Assembly (NCBI GenBank): GCA_963813345.1
Contig: CAWEYR010000030.1
Coordinates: 248,001-312,000 of the forward strand
DNA length: 64,000 bases
Reading direction: 5' to 3'
Source of the DNA: CAWDDA01 sp963813345
Lineage (GTDB): Bacteria > Acidobacteriota > Blastocatellia > RBC074
Shown: positions 25,596 to 35,138 of the stretch, in pieces
Layout of the letters: every line of letters begins with the position of its first letter
Numbering within the stretch: the first letter of the stretch is position 1
Notes under the pieces: generated by a model
The model's input: only the letters and a program-made list of their open reading frames with translations
The model's database searches: none
What the model was told of the DNA's origin: nothing
Position numbers and translations under genes: made by a program

Positions 25596-26972
25596 TCGTT
25601 CTTGCGTTGCTTGTTGGAAGCATTCTCTGGCTGCTCAGGTATAAGTTCCAGGATCGGTTCCTGCGCGCGTACGGGCTGTTTTTCCTGATACTGCTGGTTT
25701 ATGCGTCGAACAAGAGAGGCTATGGCATTTCGGATGCGATGTCAGAGGGCGCGTTCAGTCAATTGAGTCTCGTCCGGTGGGCGCTGCTGATTGTTCTGTT
25801 TGTAGTGTGTATGAGGATGAAGCGACCGGAGAACTTCCGAACCGATGTGCCACTTGCTGCACTCGTGATTCTGCTGGTCGCCGACGTGCTCTACTCGGCT
25901 ACATACGCCGAGAACTTTAACTATTCATTCTATAGGGGACTGAGCTTCGCCTTTCTGGCGCTGTCTATGCTCACCGGTGCGGCGATTTACTTTCACAGCG
26001 CAGAGAACTGCGTCCGGTTCTTCCGCTTTCATTACCTTATAGGATGGATCACTCTCGTGCCGATGTTGCTCCTGCATATCGTGGGCCTCAACAGTCTCGG
26101 TGTGACGATAATCATGGGCCAGTACGCCGGGCTTTTCGGCAACCAGAACATGTACGGAACGTTCTCGGCTCTGCTCACACCTTACATCGTGTTTCACTGG
26201 AGAGTTGTCGCTCAAACCAGAAAGGGAGCGCTGGATTGATGGTGCTCTGCTCGCGCTGCTGCTCGTCGGACTCTGGTATTCGAGGTCGCGCAATGGGCTC
26301 GTTTCGAGTCTCCTGGCGGTCACGGCATACTTCTTTGTGATCAACCTGAAGAGCCGAATGAAGGTAGTTGCAATTACAGTTTGTCTGGCGGTAGCGCTGG
26401 TGGCGCTTCCAAGTGTTCAGTCTGACTTCAGAGACTTTGTCAGGAAGGGTTCGAGTCAAACCGAGTTCGGCTCGCAGTTTATCGAAGAGAAAAGGTACGC
26501 GATGTGGAGCGGTGTCTTTCCTCTATTCTGGAAGGAGAAGCTGACGGGGTACGGCTTCGCATCGTCCCATCTTCTTGTTCATCCATTCACGCGCGATGCA
26601 ACCGTGGGACGAGCCATTCATAATAGCTATCTCGAGATCTTTGGCGATCTCGGACTTCCGGGGTTCATTTTTCTGATGCTGATTCTGTATCGCATAGGGT
26701 CGAAGGCAACAATGCTTGTGCGCCTTCGCGGGGAGTTCCTCGAGCGCAACATAAATGCTGTTTTCATCTCGATCTTCTTCGCCGGACTAGGCAACGCTTT
26801 CTTTGAAAGCTGGATGTTCTCTGTAGGTAATCTCACGTCGCTTATGTTCTGGGCCCCGACAGCTGGCGTTGTTGCACGGTGGGCATGGCGGACTGCTCCC
26901 GTTAGCCATACAGAACAGGCAATTCAGCTGACTCACCGTCCCCAGGAACAAGCGTTGGTTGGGCAGAGGTGA
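25592..26972 (+). CDS. O-antigen ligase / Wzy-like membrane protein 2 (frameshift)
   Basis: Polytopic membrane protein of about 459 residues with roughly ten hydrophobic segments. The frame breaks in a GGG run near 26224-26226: HWRVVAQTRKG should continue ERWIDGALLALLLVGL. The large periplasmic loop and following segment (IEEKRYAMWSGVFPLFW, GYGFASSHLLVHPF, IHNSYLEIFGDLGLPG) match the Wzy_C/WaaL pattern, with HNSYLE replacing the AHNDYL-type motif of the first copy. It is either the repeat-unit polymerase or the ligase of this locus, and the two copies may split these roles. Confidence 0.8.
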
Positions 26973-26984
26973 AAAGAAGGGCGA

Positions 26985-27063
26985 TGCTGAGTAGGCGTGC
27001 GCTTTAGGCGGAATCGAGTTCGACTATCGTGGACGATTCCGGCTAAAGCCGCAGTACTCAGCA
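26985..27063. repeat. Degenerate family B palindrome
   Basis: TGCTGAGTAGGCGTGCGCTT with AGGCGGAATCG on the left pairs imperfectly with CGATTCCGGCTAAAGCCGC followed by AGTACTCAGCA on the right. The GGAATCG/CGATTCC core is the same as in the copies at 11668 and 54034. It occupies the whole spacer between the ligase-like gene and the next GT4 gene. Confidence 0.75.
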
Positions 27064-27086
27064 CTCAGCACATGCCTTCTGAAATT

Positions 27087-28275
27087 ATGGCGCGAGTACT
27101 TTTCAATGCTCGAGCTTCAACTGCGGGCGGCGGGTTGACCTACTTGCGGAACGTTCTTCCGAGGTTGAGTGTGATTCCGGGCGGTAACAGTTTCGTGGTT
27201 GCAGTACAGGGCTCGCACTTAAAGGAGTTTGCAGCATTTGAGTCTCATCAATTGAAGCTGACGCCGGTCGAGGATCGGAGGATTCTCCTCGCGAATGTGG
27301 CACGAGCAGGCCTCACTGCGAACTCTGATCGCATCAGAAAAGATTGACGTTCTGGTATCGCTTGGAAACTTTGCGCTTTTTAGATCGCCCGTGCCACAGC
27401 TTCTTTTTAGCCGGAACGATCTCTATTTCTCGCGTGATTTTCTTCGCGATCTTTCGAACAGAGGACTCTACCTGCAGATAGTCACCACTCTCTTGAAACG
27501 CGCAATGGCCAAGGCGTCGATGCGTGCTGCTCAAGTCAACGTGTCTCCGACGTTCGCATTCGCGGAGAAGCTCGCAAGTTACAATGGTGGAGATCCCGAA
27601 CGTTTTGAAGTCCTCAGGTTCGGATTCGACAGGGCGAAGTTCACCGAAGGATCTGGCTTACTCGACCCGGCTCAGACCGCGGCACTTCGTATCGGCGATC
27701 GCGTCCGGCGAATCCTCCATGTAAGTCATTACAATTACTTTCGTAACTTTGAGACCCTGATTCGAGCCCTTCCTCTGATAGATGAAATGCTGCACGCTCG
27801 AACAGGAGAGAATGCACTGCTCGTACTGACGACTGACATTCGACCGGGCAAATCGTATGGAGGATATGACGCAACACTGGCCTCGGAATTGATCGATCGT
27901 CTCGGTGTTCGCGACAGGATCGCAATGCTCGGCGAAGTGCCGTACGACACGCTTAATGACTTGTACCGGCAAGCGGATCTTTTCGTATGCCCCTCGTACT
28001 CTGAAAGCTTCGGCCACCCCATGCTCGAGGCGATGGCTTCGGGGTTGCCAATAGTGGCAGCGAATCTGCCAGTTCATCGGGAGATATGCGGGGAGTCGGC
28101 CCTTTACTTCGATGCCTTCGACGAGAACCAGTTGGCGCGAGAGTGTGTTCGCGTACTTACCGAGCACAACCTTCGTGACAAGCTGCGCGCAAATGGCGAG
28201 GTCGAGATTCGACGGTTCTCCTGGGACGATCACGTAGCGAGGCTTATTGAGATCATTGAAAGGCTCAAACGCTGA
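27087..28275 (+). CDS. GT4 glycosyltransferase (frameshift)
   Basis: The start MARVLFNARASTAGGGLTYL is the typical beginning of a GT-B transferase (ATG 27072 is an alternative). The frame breaks near 27294; removing one A joins RRILLA to MWHEQASLRTLIASEKIDVLVS. The donor domain contains RRILHVSHYNYFRNFETLIRA-type residues, LYRQADLFVCPSYSESFGHPMLEAMASG and ICGESALYFDAFD. The repaired length is about 396 residues. It is followed 14 bases later by a GT2 gene. Confidence 0.85.
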
Positions 28276-28289
28276 CAGACTAATAAGAG

Positions 28290-29172
28290 ATGAGCGAGAA
28301 GGTACCGGTCTCCGTAATCATTCCCGTAAAGAACGAAGAACAGAATATCGCGGCATGTCTCGAAAGCGTCTCGTGGGCAGATGAAACGTGGGTCGTAGAT
28401 TCAGGAAGTTCCGATCAGACGGTCGAGATTGCGAAGAGGTACTCGGACAGAATCGCATGTTTTGACTACAAGGGCGGCTTTCCAAAGAAGAAGAACTGGG
28501 CACTCCAAACGCTTCCATTCAGAAATGACTGGGTACTGATTGTAGATGCAGATGAGCGTGTTACACCCGAGCTTGAACGCGAGATTCGCGATCTTCTTTC
28601 AGGTCCTCGTCAAAGGGATGGATATTACATTAATCGCAGATTGATATTTCTGGGCCGATGGATCCGACACTGCGGATGGTATCCCGAGCTGGAACCTGCG
28701 CTTGTTCAAGCACAGGCTTGGGCGCTATGAGCGGCTTGAGACTGAGGATGTAGAGAATATCGGTGATGTCGAAGTTCACGAGCATGTGGTTCTCAAAGGC
28801 GAGGCAGGCTATCTCGAGAATGATCTATTACACGAAGACTTTAAAAGCATCTTTCACTTTGTTGAGCGGCACAATCGATATTCAAACTGGGATGCGAGAG
28901 TCTATGCGAATCTCGCGAAGGGTGTAGATAGCGGGCATGCGATCGGATCGTCCTTTTTTGGATCACCTCTTGAGCGAAAACGGTCCATCAAGAGAATGTG
29001 GGTAAGGCTGCCGGCCCGCCCCTTGCTGCGATTCATCTGGATGTATGTATTGCGGCTCGGGTTTCTTGATGGCAAACCCGGTCTCATCTTCTGCACGCTC
29101 ATGAGCATGCACGAGGCCGTGATCTCGGCGAAACTTTACGAGATGAGGACTAAAAGCGAGAAAGGCATGTAG
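28290..29172 (+). CDS. WaaE/KdtX-like family 2 glycosyltransferase (frameshift)
   Basis: GT2 transferase of about 293 residues. The motifs VSVIIPVKNEEQNIAACLESV, WVVDSGSSDQTVEIA, KKKNWALQTLP and IVDADERVTPELEREI, then YYINRRLIFLGRWI, resemble WaaE-type enzymes that add glucose to lipopolysaccharide core. Removal of one base near 28686 joins GWYPSWNLRLFKHRLGRYE to the second part, which holds the LLHEDFKSI motif. The C-terminal hydrophobic helices are consistent with membrane association. The exact substrate is unknown. Confidence 0.85.
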
Positions 29173-29173
29173 T

Positions 29174-29230
29174 ATGGAGTTCAGGCTTTCAGCTTCAAGC
29201 TTCGACGCAAGCTAAAAGCTTAAACTCCAT
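29174..29230. repeat. Family A palindrome before the third asnB gene
   Basis: ATGGAGTTCAGGCTTTCAGC on the left pairs with the right arm CGCAAGCTAAAAGCTTAAAC plus TCCAT. The arms are about 24 bp with several mismatches. It ends 13 bases before the start codon of asnB 3 and lacks the GACCCCT units seen at 7574. Confidence 0.8.
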
Positions 29231-29243
29231 CAACATCTAAATT

Positions 29244-31170
29244 ATGTGCGGCATTTGTGGAATTGTTGGAGCTTCTGACGAGGTCGCGATCGAGCGCATG
29301 ACGCGGAGCATCGCTCACCGTGGTCCTGACGACATGGGAGTGGAGCGTTTTCCAGAGCCACGACTTCATCTCGGGCATCGACGGTTGAGCATCATCGATC
29401 TTTCTGAGCGTGGACGTCAGCCAATGTCCAACGAAGACGGTTCCGTCTGGATCACGTTCAATGGCGAGCTCTACAACTTTCGCGAACTGAGGGCCGAGCT
29501 CGATGCGTCGCGACACGAATTCAGATCTGAGACCGATACTGAGGTCATCCTCCATCTCTACGAAGAGAAGGGCGCGAACGCGTTTCCGCTTCTGAACGGA
29601 ATGTTTGCCTTCGCGCTCTACGATTCGAGACGTGAGGTCCTATATCTGGTGCGCGATCAGCTCGGAATCAAGCCACTCTACTATTCCGATGCCGGTGGGA
29701 AGTTGATCTTCGGTTCTGAGATCAAAGCAATTCTTGCCAGCGGAGATATTGTTCCCGAGATCGATTGGCAGGCTGCGAGCGACTTTTTCACATATTTGTT
29801 CGTGCCGTCTCCTGAGACTATTTACCGTGACATCCGGCAGCTTCCTCCTGCTCACTGGCTCGAATACGACTTGCGCACACGACGAATCGTTCGCATCGAA
29901 AAGTACTGGAGTGCTCAGGCAGATCCTTACGAGAGCGGTGGCGATTTCACGGGCGCCTTGAGATCTCTGCTCGCAGATGCTGTTAAAAAGCAGATGGTTA
30001 GCGACGTTCCGCTCGGGGCGTTTCTCTCAGGCGGCATTGACTCAAACATCATCGTAGGTCTGATGGCAGAGAGTGCCAGCGAACGGATCAGAACTTTTAC
30101 CGTATTCTTCAACCAGCAGGGGATCGATTACTACGACGAGCGCACTGAGGCGCGGCGCATAGCCGACAGATTTGGTACGGATCACAGTGAGATCGAGATT
30201 GATCTGACCCAACCTGAAGAGATGTTTGAACTGGTAGAGTATTTCGACCAGCCATTCGGCAATGCGACACTCTACCTGACTTATCTTCTGTCGCGCGAAA
30301 CTCGAAAGAACGTGACTGTCGCGTTGACCGGCGCTGGCGGTGACGAGCTCTTTGGCGGATATCCGCGCTATCGTGCCGTGCGCGCTGCGAGGATGCTGCG
30401 ATATGTCCCGCGGCCGGCAGCACGTGCTGCGCTTGCGGCGCTTCGCTTCTGGCCCGATGACTATAGTGATCGCCGGCTCCATCGCGTGCGGGCGCTTCTC
30501 GACGGCCTCGATCGTGATCCTGCCCGGCAGTACATGAGATGGGTCTACTATCTTGACGAGGATCGAAAGTCTCAACTGCTCAGGCAAAGAAATGGCAGAT
30601 TACTCCCGGCTGAGCGGGTGCTCGCGCAACACCTTGATCAGATACCGGCATCCTGGGATGAAGGCAACCGGTTTTCATTTCTGGATGTGGAGACGTTTCT
30701 TTCGGACAATCTGCTCGAGTACTCTGACAAGATGAGCATGGCGAGTGCACTCGAGCTGCGAGTGCCGTTTCTTGATCCGCGCGTCGTCGAGCTTGCGTTC
30801 CGGATTCCGTTCGAACAAAAGGTGCGCGGCGGCGAAAGCAAATGGATACTGCGAAAGGCATTCTCAGACTTGATCCCTGCTGAGAATCTGAATGCGCCCA
30901 AGAAAGGCTTCAATGTTCCGCTTGGCGTCTGGATGCGAGGCCGGCTTGATCGATTCTTTGACGAGCGTCTGCCGCGAGACTACGTCGAGCGTGAAGGCAT
31001 CTTTAATTACGATTACCTTTTGACCCTGCGGGAAGAACATCGTCGAGGCCGTCGTGACAACGCTTACGAGCTCTTCGCGGTCCTCATGTTCGATACATGG
31101 TACCCGAAAGTACATCACCGGAACTCTGCCGCGTTCTCGAGAACAAATCGTGGCGGCACCGATCAGATAA
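29244..31170 (+). CDS. AsnB-type glutamine-dependent amidotransferase 3 (C-terminal frameshift)
   Basis: About 641 residues when repaired. The glutaminase domain begins MCGICGIVG with Cys2; NGELYNF and TDTEVILH are present. The synthetase PPi loop reads SGGIDSN (near residue 262) and is followed by GAGGDELFGGYPRY. As given, the frame runs on into the next gene and makes a 1355-residue product. I think this is false: dropping one C from the run at 31103-31105 gives MFDTWYRKYITGTL and a TAA at 31168-31170, overlapping the next ATG as TAATG. It probably amidates a sugar acid, as for the paralogues at 7617 and 15729. Confidence 0.85.
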
Positions 31171-33311
31171 TGAAACAGGTTATACAGAATCTCCGCTCGG
31201 GCGTGCTGAAGGTTGACGAAGTACCGGACACGATAGTCAAGCCGGGTGGGATTCTGGTGCGCAATGCCGCCTCGCTCATCAGTCCGGGGACGGAGCGCAT
31301 GTCGATCGAGCTTGCGCAGAAGTCACTCATCGGTAAAGCGAGGGAGCGACCGGACCTGGTTCGCCAGGTGATTACCAAGATCAAGCGTGACGGCGTCCTG
31401 AGCACCATGCGCGCGGTCGAAGCGCGGCTCGATGCTCCGCTCGCTCCGGGTTACAGCTCATCGGGCACAGTGATCGAAGTTGGACGCGGCGCAGAGGAAT
31501 TTCGGGTTGGTGATCGCGTGGCGTGCGCCGGTATGAACTACGCGTCGCATGCTGAGGTGGTTTTCATACCAACAAACCTTGCGGTCCGTGTTCCTCAGAA
31601 TGTGAGTTTTGAAGAAGCGTCATTTGTCACACTCGGCGCAATCGCGCTGCAGGGAATTCGAACTGCCGAAGTCAGACTTGGTGAAACGGTCGCTGTGATT
31701 GGTCTCGGATTGCTTGGCCAGTTGACGAGTCAAATGCTCAAAGCTGCAGGCTGTCGAGTCATCGGCATCGATCTCGATCCAACAAAGACGGAGCTGGCTG
31801 GCGCGAACGGTGCGGATCTGGTTTTGCAGCGGAGCCAGGATGTTGAAGCATCGATCGAAGCATTTACGAATGGCTATGGAGCTGACGCGATCATAGTCAC
31901 TGCGGCAGCGGATACAAACGACCCGATCGAGCTTGCGGGAGCGATTGCGCGCGATAGGGCCATCGTTTCGATGGTAGGTGCCGTCCGCATGGACGTGCCC
32001 CGCAAGGTGTACTACGAGAAAGAGCTTCAGTTGAGACTTTCACGTTCGTACGGTCCAGGACGATACGATGCACAGTACGAAGAGGGTGGTGTCGACTATC
32101 CGATCTCATACGTACGCTGGACTGAGCGACGAAACATGGAAGAGTTCCTTCGCCTGGTTGCGAGTGGCAGCGTTCGACTTGAGCATCTGATCACACATCG
32201 ATATCCGATTTCAGAGGCCGAAAACGCCTATTCGCTGATTACGAGCAGCGAGTCTGGTTTTCTTGGAGTCGTTCTGACCTATCCGTCGGATGGCGAAACG
32301 CGAACGACTGCAATCCGAATGGCCGCGGCGCGGCCAGGGTCTGTGTCCAGGTTACAAGGTAAGGTCAGGCTTGGAGTGATCGGTGCCGGAAACTTCGCGC
32401 GAAGCGTTCTGCTCCCTCGACTCAAGAAGATGTCCGAGGTTGAGATGAGTGGAGTCGCGACGGCGACGGGCCGGAATGCAAAGGCAACGGCAGAACAGTT
32501 CGGCTTTGAGTGGTGCACGACTGATTACAAACAGCTGATTGAGTCGAGCGAGATCGATGCTGTGCTGATTGCCACGAGGCATGACCTGCATGCCGAGATT
32601 ACAGCCCGCGCGCTCGTTGCAGGGAAGACCACTTTTGTCGAGAAGCCACTTTCAACGACTCGCGAAGGTCTCGATGAGGTCGCACGTGCGCTTGAAGTAG
32701 CTGGTGATCGGCTCCAGGTGGGCTTCAACCGCCGGTTTTCGCCGCTGGCGGTCAAGCTTCGTGACGCATTCAAAGGGATTGAATCTCTCGCGATGACCTA
32801 CCGGATAAATGCCGGTCAGGTTCCGCCAGACAGTTGGGTTGCAGGCGCCGAAGGCGGCGGACGCATAGTTGGCGAGGTCTGTCACTTCGTCGATTTCTTT
32901 CAGTTTCTGACCGGAGCTGATCCTGTAGAGGTCTTTGCTTATCGAACTGCGCTGTATACTGACAACCTTGCTGTTGTGGTCAAATTCAGTGATGGCTCAA
33001 CCGGGAACATCAACTACTTCTCTGCCGGTGACAGGGCATTTCCCAAAGAGCGGATCGAGGTTTACGGCGGTGACCGCGTCGGTGTCATCGACGACTTCCG
33101 CAGCATCGAGATATGGCGTGATGGCAAGCGAGCTCGCTCCGCTCGTCTTAATCAGGACAAGGGGATCGATAGCGAGTTGACAACGTTCGTCGCATGGGCA
33201 CGAAACGGTGGCGGCGCTCCGATTCCTGCGAGAGATCTGGTGATCACTACACTCGCGACGTTTGCAATTGAAAGGTCTCTTGAAAGCGGACGGCCGGAGA
33301 AGGTTCATTGA
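31170..33311 (+). CDS. Bi-domain oxidoreductase (zinc-type dehydrogenase plus Gfo/Idh/MocA)
   Basis: 713 residues. The first half is an MDR-type dehydrogenase (GYSSSGTVIEVG, VGDRVACAGMNYASH, and the Rossmann motif VAVIGLGLLGQL near residue 175). The second half, from about residue 390, is a Gfo/Idh/MocA dehydrogenase (RLGVIGAGNFARSVLLPRL, VLIATRHDLHAEIT, FVEKPLSTT, and the GGGRIVGEVCHFVDF C-terminal domain). This architecture occurs beside heparinase-like genes in EPS clusters of several phyla, where it probably oxidises or epimerises a nucleotide-linked sugar. ATG 31170 gives the expected N-terminus MKQVIQNLRSGVLKV. The stop overlaps the next start as TTGA. Confidence 0.9.
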   Translation: MKQVIQNLRSGVLKVDEVPDTIVKPGGILVRNAASLISPGTERMSIELAQKSLIGKARERPDLVRQVITKIKRDGVLSTMRAVEARLDAPLAPGYSSSGTVIEVGRGAEEFRVGDRVACAGMNYASHAEVVFIPTNLAVRVPQNVSFEEASFVTLGAIALQGIRTAEVRLGETVAVIGLGLLGQLTSQMLKAAGCRVIGIDLDPTKTELAGANGADLVLQRSQDVEASIEAFTNGYGADAIIVTAAADTNDPIELAGAIARDRAIVSMVGAVRMDVPRKVYYEKELQLRLSRSYGPGRYDAQYEEGGVDYPISYVRWTERRNMEEFLRLVASGSVRLEHLITHRYPISEAENAYSLITSSESGFLGVVLTYPSDGETRTTAIRMAAARPGSVSRLQGKVRLGVIGAGNFARSVLLPRLKKMSEVEMSGVATATGRNAKATAEQFGFEWCTTDYKQLIESSEIDAVLIATRHDLHAEITARALVAGKTTFVEKPLSTTREGLDEVARALEVAGDRLQVGFNRRFSPLAVKLRDAFKGIESLAMTYRINAGQVPPDSWVAGAEGGGRIVGEVCHFVDFFQFLTGADPVEVFAYRTALYTDNLAVVVKFSDGSTGNINYFSAGDRAFPKERIEVYGGDRVGVIDDFRSIEIWRDGKRARSARLNQDKGIDSELTTFVAWARNGGGAPIPARDLVITTLATFAIERSLESGRPEKVH

Positions 33312-35116
33312 GTCCTGCATTGCTCGTGCGAACTCTGCCATATCTTCGCTGGGAGCAGATCGCATATCGACCCTTGCGTGCAGCACAGTACTGGCAGTAC
33401 CGTCACTTTCCCTCACTGACGTCTCGCTGGAACTCTAACGGAGCTGTCGAGCGGCAATCATCTCAATCAAATCCTTCGTCATCTGCTGTCGAGACGCTGA
33501 GAAGAGTTGTCGGCAGTTTGAGTCATCTGAGGGCTGCCGGGTCCTGCGTCACTTTGCTCGAAGGCCTTCCAGAGAATCGCTTTACCTTTCTGAATGAAAC
33601 TCACGCACTCGGTGAGATTAATTGGAATAGAAGATATGTCAGTCATCTGTGGAACTATAATCTGCACTATTTCGATGTCGCGCTCTGCTGCGAGGAAGAT
33701 GAGCGCGCGAGACACGAACTGTGCCGTCTGGTAGCGAGCTGGGTCGATAATGCACATATCGGAGTGAGCGATGGCTGGGAGCCGTATCCTCTTTCTCTGC
33801 GTATCGTCAACTGGATCTATTCGTATTCGGCTTTTTCGCATCTGCTCGAACAATCATTTGTTAGTGAATGGCAGAAGAGCATTTTTCAGCAGGCGCGATT
33901 TCTGACTCACCATATCGAGTATCACCTGCTGGCAAACCATCTCGTCAAGAACCTCAAGGCGCTGATAGTTGCCGGACTTTTTTTCTCCCGCAAAGACTGG
34001 TTGGAGGAAGGTGAGAGGTTGCTATGGCGGGAGCTTGATGAGCAGGTGCTCGAGGACGGTGGCCACTTCGAGCGGTCGCCGATGTATCACGCGCAAGTAC
34101 TCGCAGATTTCCTGGAATGCTTTGCCGTCATGGCGGCGTTTGGGAGGCTCGAAAGTGGAAAGCGCGAGCGTCTGGCAGCAAAGCTGCGATCAATGTGCGG
34201 GTTTCTCCGAGCGATGACTCATCCCGATGGCAGTCTCGCGCTTTTTAATGATTCGGCAAATACTGCTGCGACAAGATCGGGGCCAATCCTTGAATCCGCT
34301 GTGCGTCTTCTCGATATCATGAAGGTACCGGAACCGGCTTCGACCCTGTCTGCGTCGTTTCCGATTGCGGGTTATTTTACGTGGAACTCTGCAGATGCAG
34401 GCGAGAAGATCGTTGTCGATGCAGGGCCACCTTCGGTTGACTATAACGTTGCGCACGCGCACTGCGATATGTTGAGCTTTGAGCTGTACTTCAAGGCAAC
34501 TCCGATCGTAGTGGACACTGGTGTCCACGGGTACGAGGGCGATCGATTCCGCGAGTATTCGCGTTCAACGCGCGCCCACAACACGGTCGTTTTCGATGGC
34601 CGCGAACAGTCCGAGATATGGGGAACATTTCGCATTGCACGGCGCGCGAAGATCGTTGGTGCAGACGCGGCTTCGAGTTCGAATGGAGCTCAGTGGAGAT
34701 TTGAGGGAAGCTATAGTCCGTACTACAACTCGCGTCTCGTTCATTCGCGTGTAATCGAACGCGAGGGTTCAGGCGATTGGGTAATCACGGATACGGCACG
34801 AGGGGATTTCAATGAAGCTGAAAGCTTCATTCATCTTCATCCGGCGGTAAAAGTGAAACGATCCGGCGACGCAAATATCGAGTGTGAAGCAGGCGGTGAG
34901 CGCTTCACGGTTGAGCCTTTTGGTTCGGCGAGTACCACGATCAGCGAGGGCTGGTACTTCCCTGATTTCGGAATCGCGCAGCGCGCGGTCACATTATCGT
35001 TTCAAAAGAAAAGAAGTAAGGACGAAAACTTTGGGTACAGGATAAGAAGAGGCAGTACGTATGTAGCCGGCTTTAGCCGGAAGAGCACCGCTCAAGCGGT
35101 GCCTTTATCCGCCTGA
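33308..35116 (+). CDS. Heparinase II/III-like polysaccharide lyase-family protein
   Basis: 602 residues. The N-terminal all-helical alpha/alpha-toroid region includes WNYNLHYFDVAL, WEPYPLSLRIVNWI and HLLANHLVKNLKAL, followed by FERSPMYHAQVLADFLEC. The C-terminal beta-sandwich domain shows NVAHAHCDMLSFEL, PIVVDTGVHGYEGD and RSTRAHNTVVFDGREQSE. Members cleave or modify uronic-acid glycans, and within synthesis loci they may edit the product. TTG 33308 overlaps the oxidoreductase stop. The C-terminal tail (AGFSRKSTAQAVPLSA) and the stop are encoded by the palindrome that follows. No signal peptide is obvious. Confidence 0.87.
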   Translation: MSPALLVRTLPYLRWEQIAYRPLRAAQYWQYRHFPSLTSRWNSNGAVERQSSQSNPSSSAVETLRRVVGSLSHLRAAGSCVTLLEGLPENRFTFLNETHALGEINWNRRYVSHLWNYNLHYFDVALCCEEDERARHELCRLVASWVDNAHIGVSDGWEPYPLSLRIVNWIYSYSAFSHLLEQSFVSEWQKSIFQQARFLTHHIEYHLLANHLVKNLKALIVAGLFFSRKDWLEEGERLLWRELDEQVLEDGGHFERSPMYHAQVLADFLECFAVMAAFGRLESGKRERLAAKLRSMCGFLRAMTHPDGSLALFNDSANTAATRSGPILESAVRLLDIMKVPEPASTLSASFPIAGYFTWNSADAGEKIVVDAGPPSVDYNVAHAHCDMLSFELYFKATPIVVDTGVHGYEGDRFREYSRSTRAHNTVVFDGREQSEIWGTFRIARRAKIVGADAASSSNGAQWRFEGSYSPYYNSRLVHSRVIEREGSGDWVITDTARGDFNEAESFIHLHPAVKVKRSGDANIECEAGGERFTVEPFGSASTTISEGWYFPDFGIAQRAVTLSFQKKRSKDENFGYRIRRGSTYVAGFSRKSTAQAVPLSA

Positions 35117-35134
35117 AGGCGGTACAACATACCA
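35060..35134. repeat. Composite family B palindrome at the 3' end of the heparinase gene
   Basis: TATGTAGCCGGCTTTAGCCG, a hairpin AGCACCGCTCAAGCGGTGC and a second hairpin CCGCCTGAAGGCGG lie in series, closed by TACAACATA. The stop codon of the heparinase-like gene is in the last hairpin. CCGCCTGAAGGCGGTACAAC also occurs as the half copy at 37997-38023. Confidence 0.8.
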
Positions 35135-35138
35135 GAGA

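Noticed and set aside
7617..31170. Exosortase/PEP-CTERM (XrtA) type EPS locus suggested by AsnB paralogues
   Set aside because: I found no exosortase, no PEP-CTERM anchor signal and no XrtA-associated regulators, so only a general EPS locus is supported.
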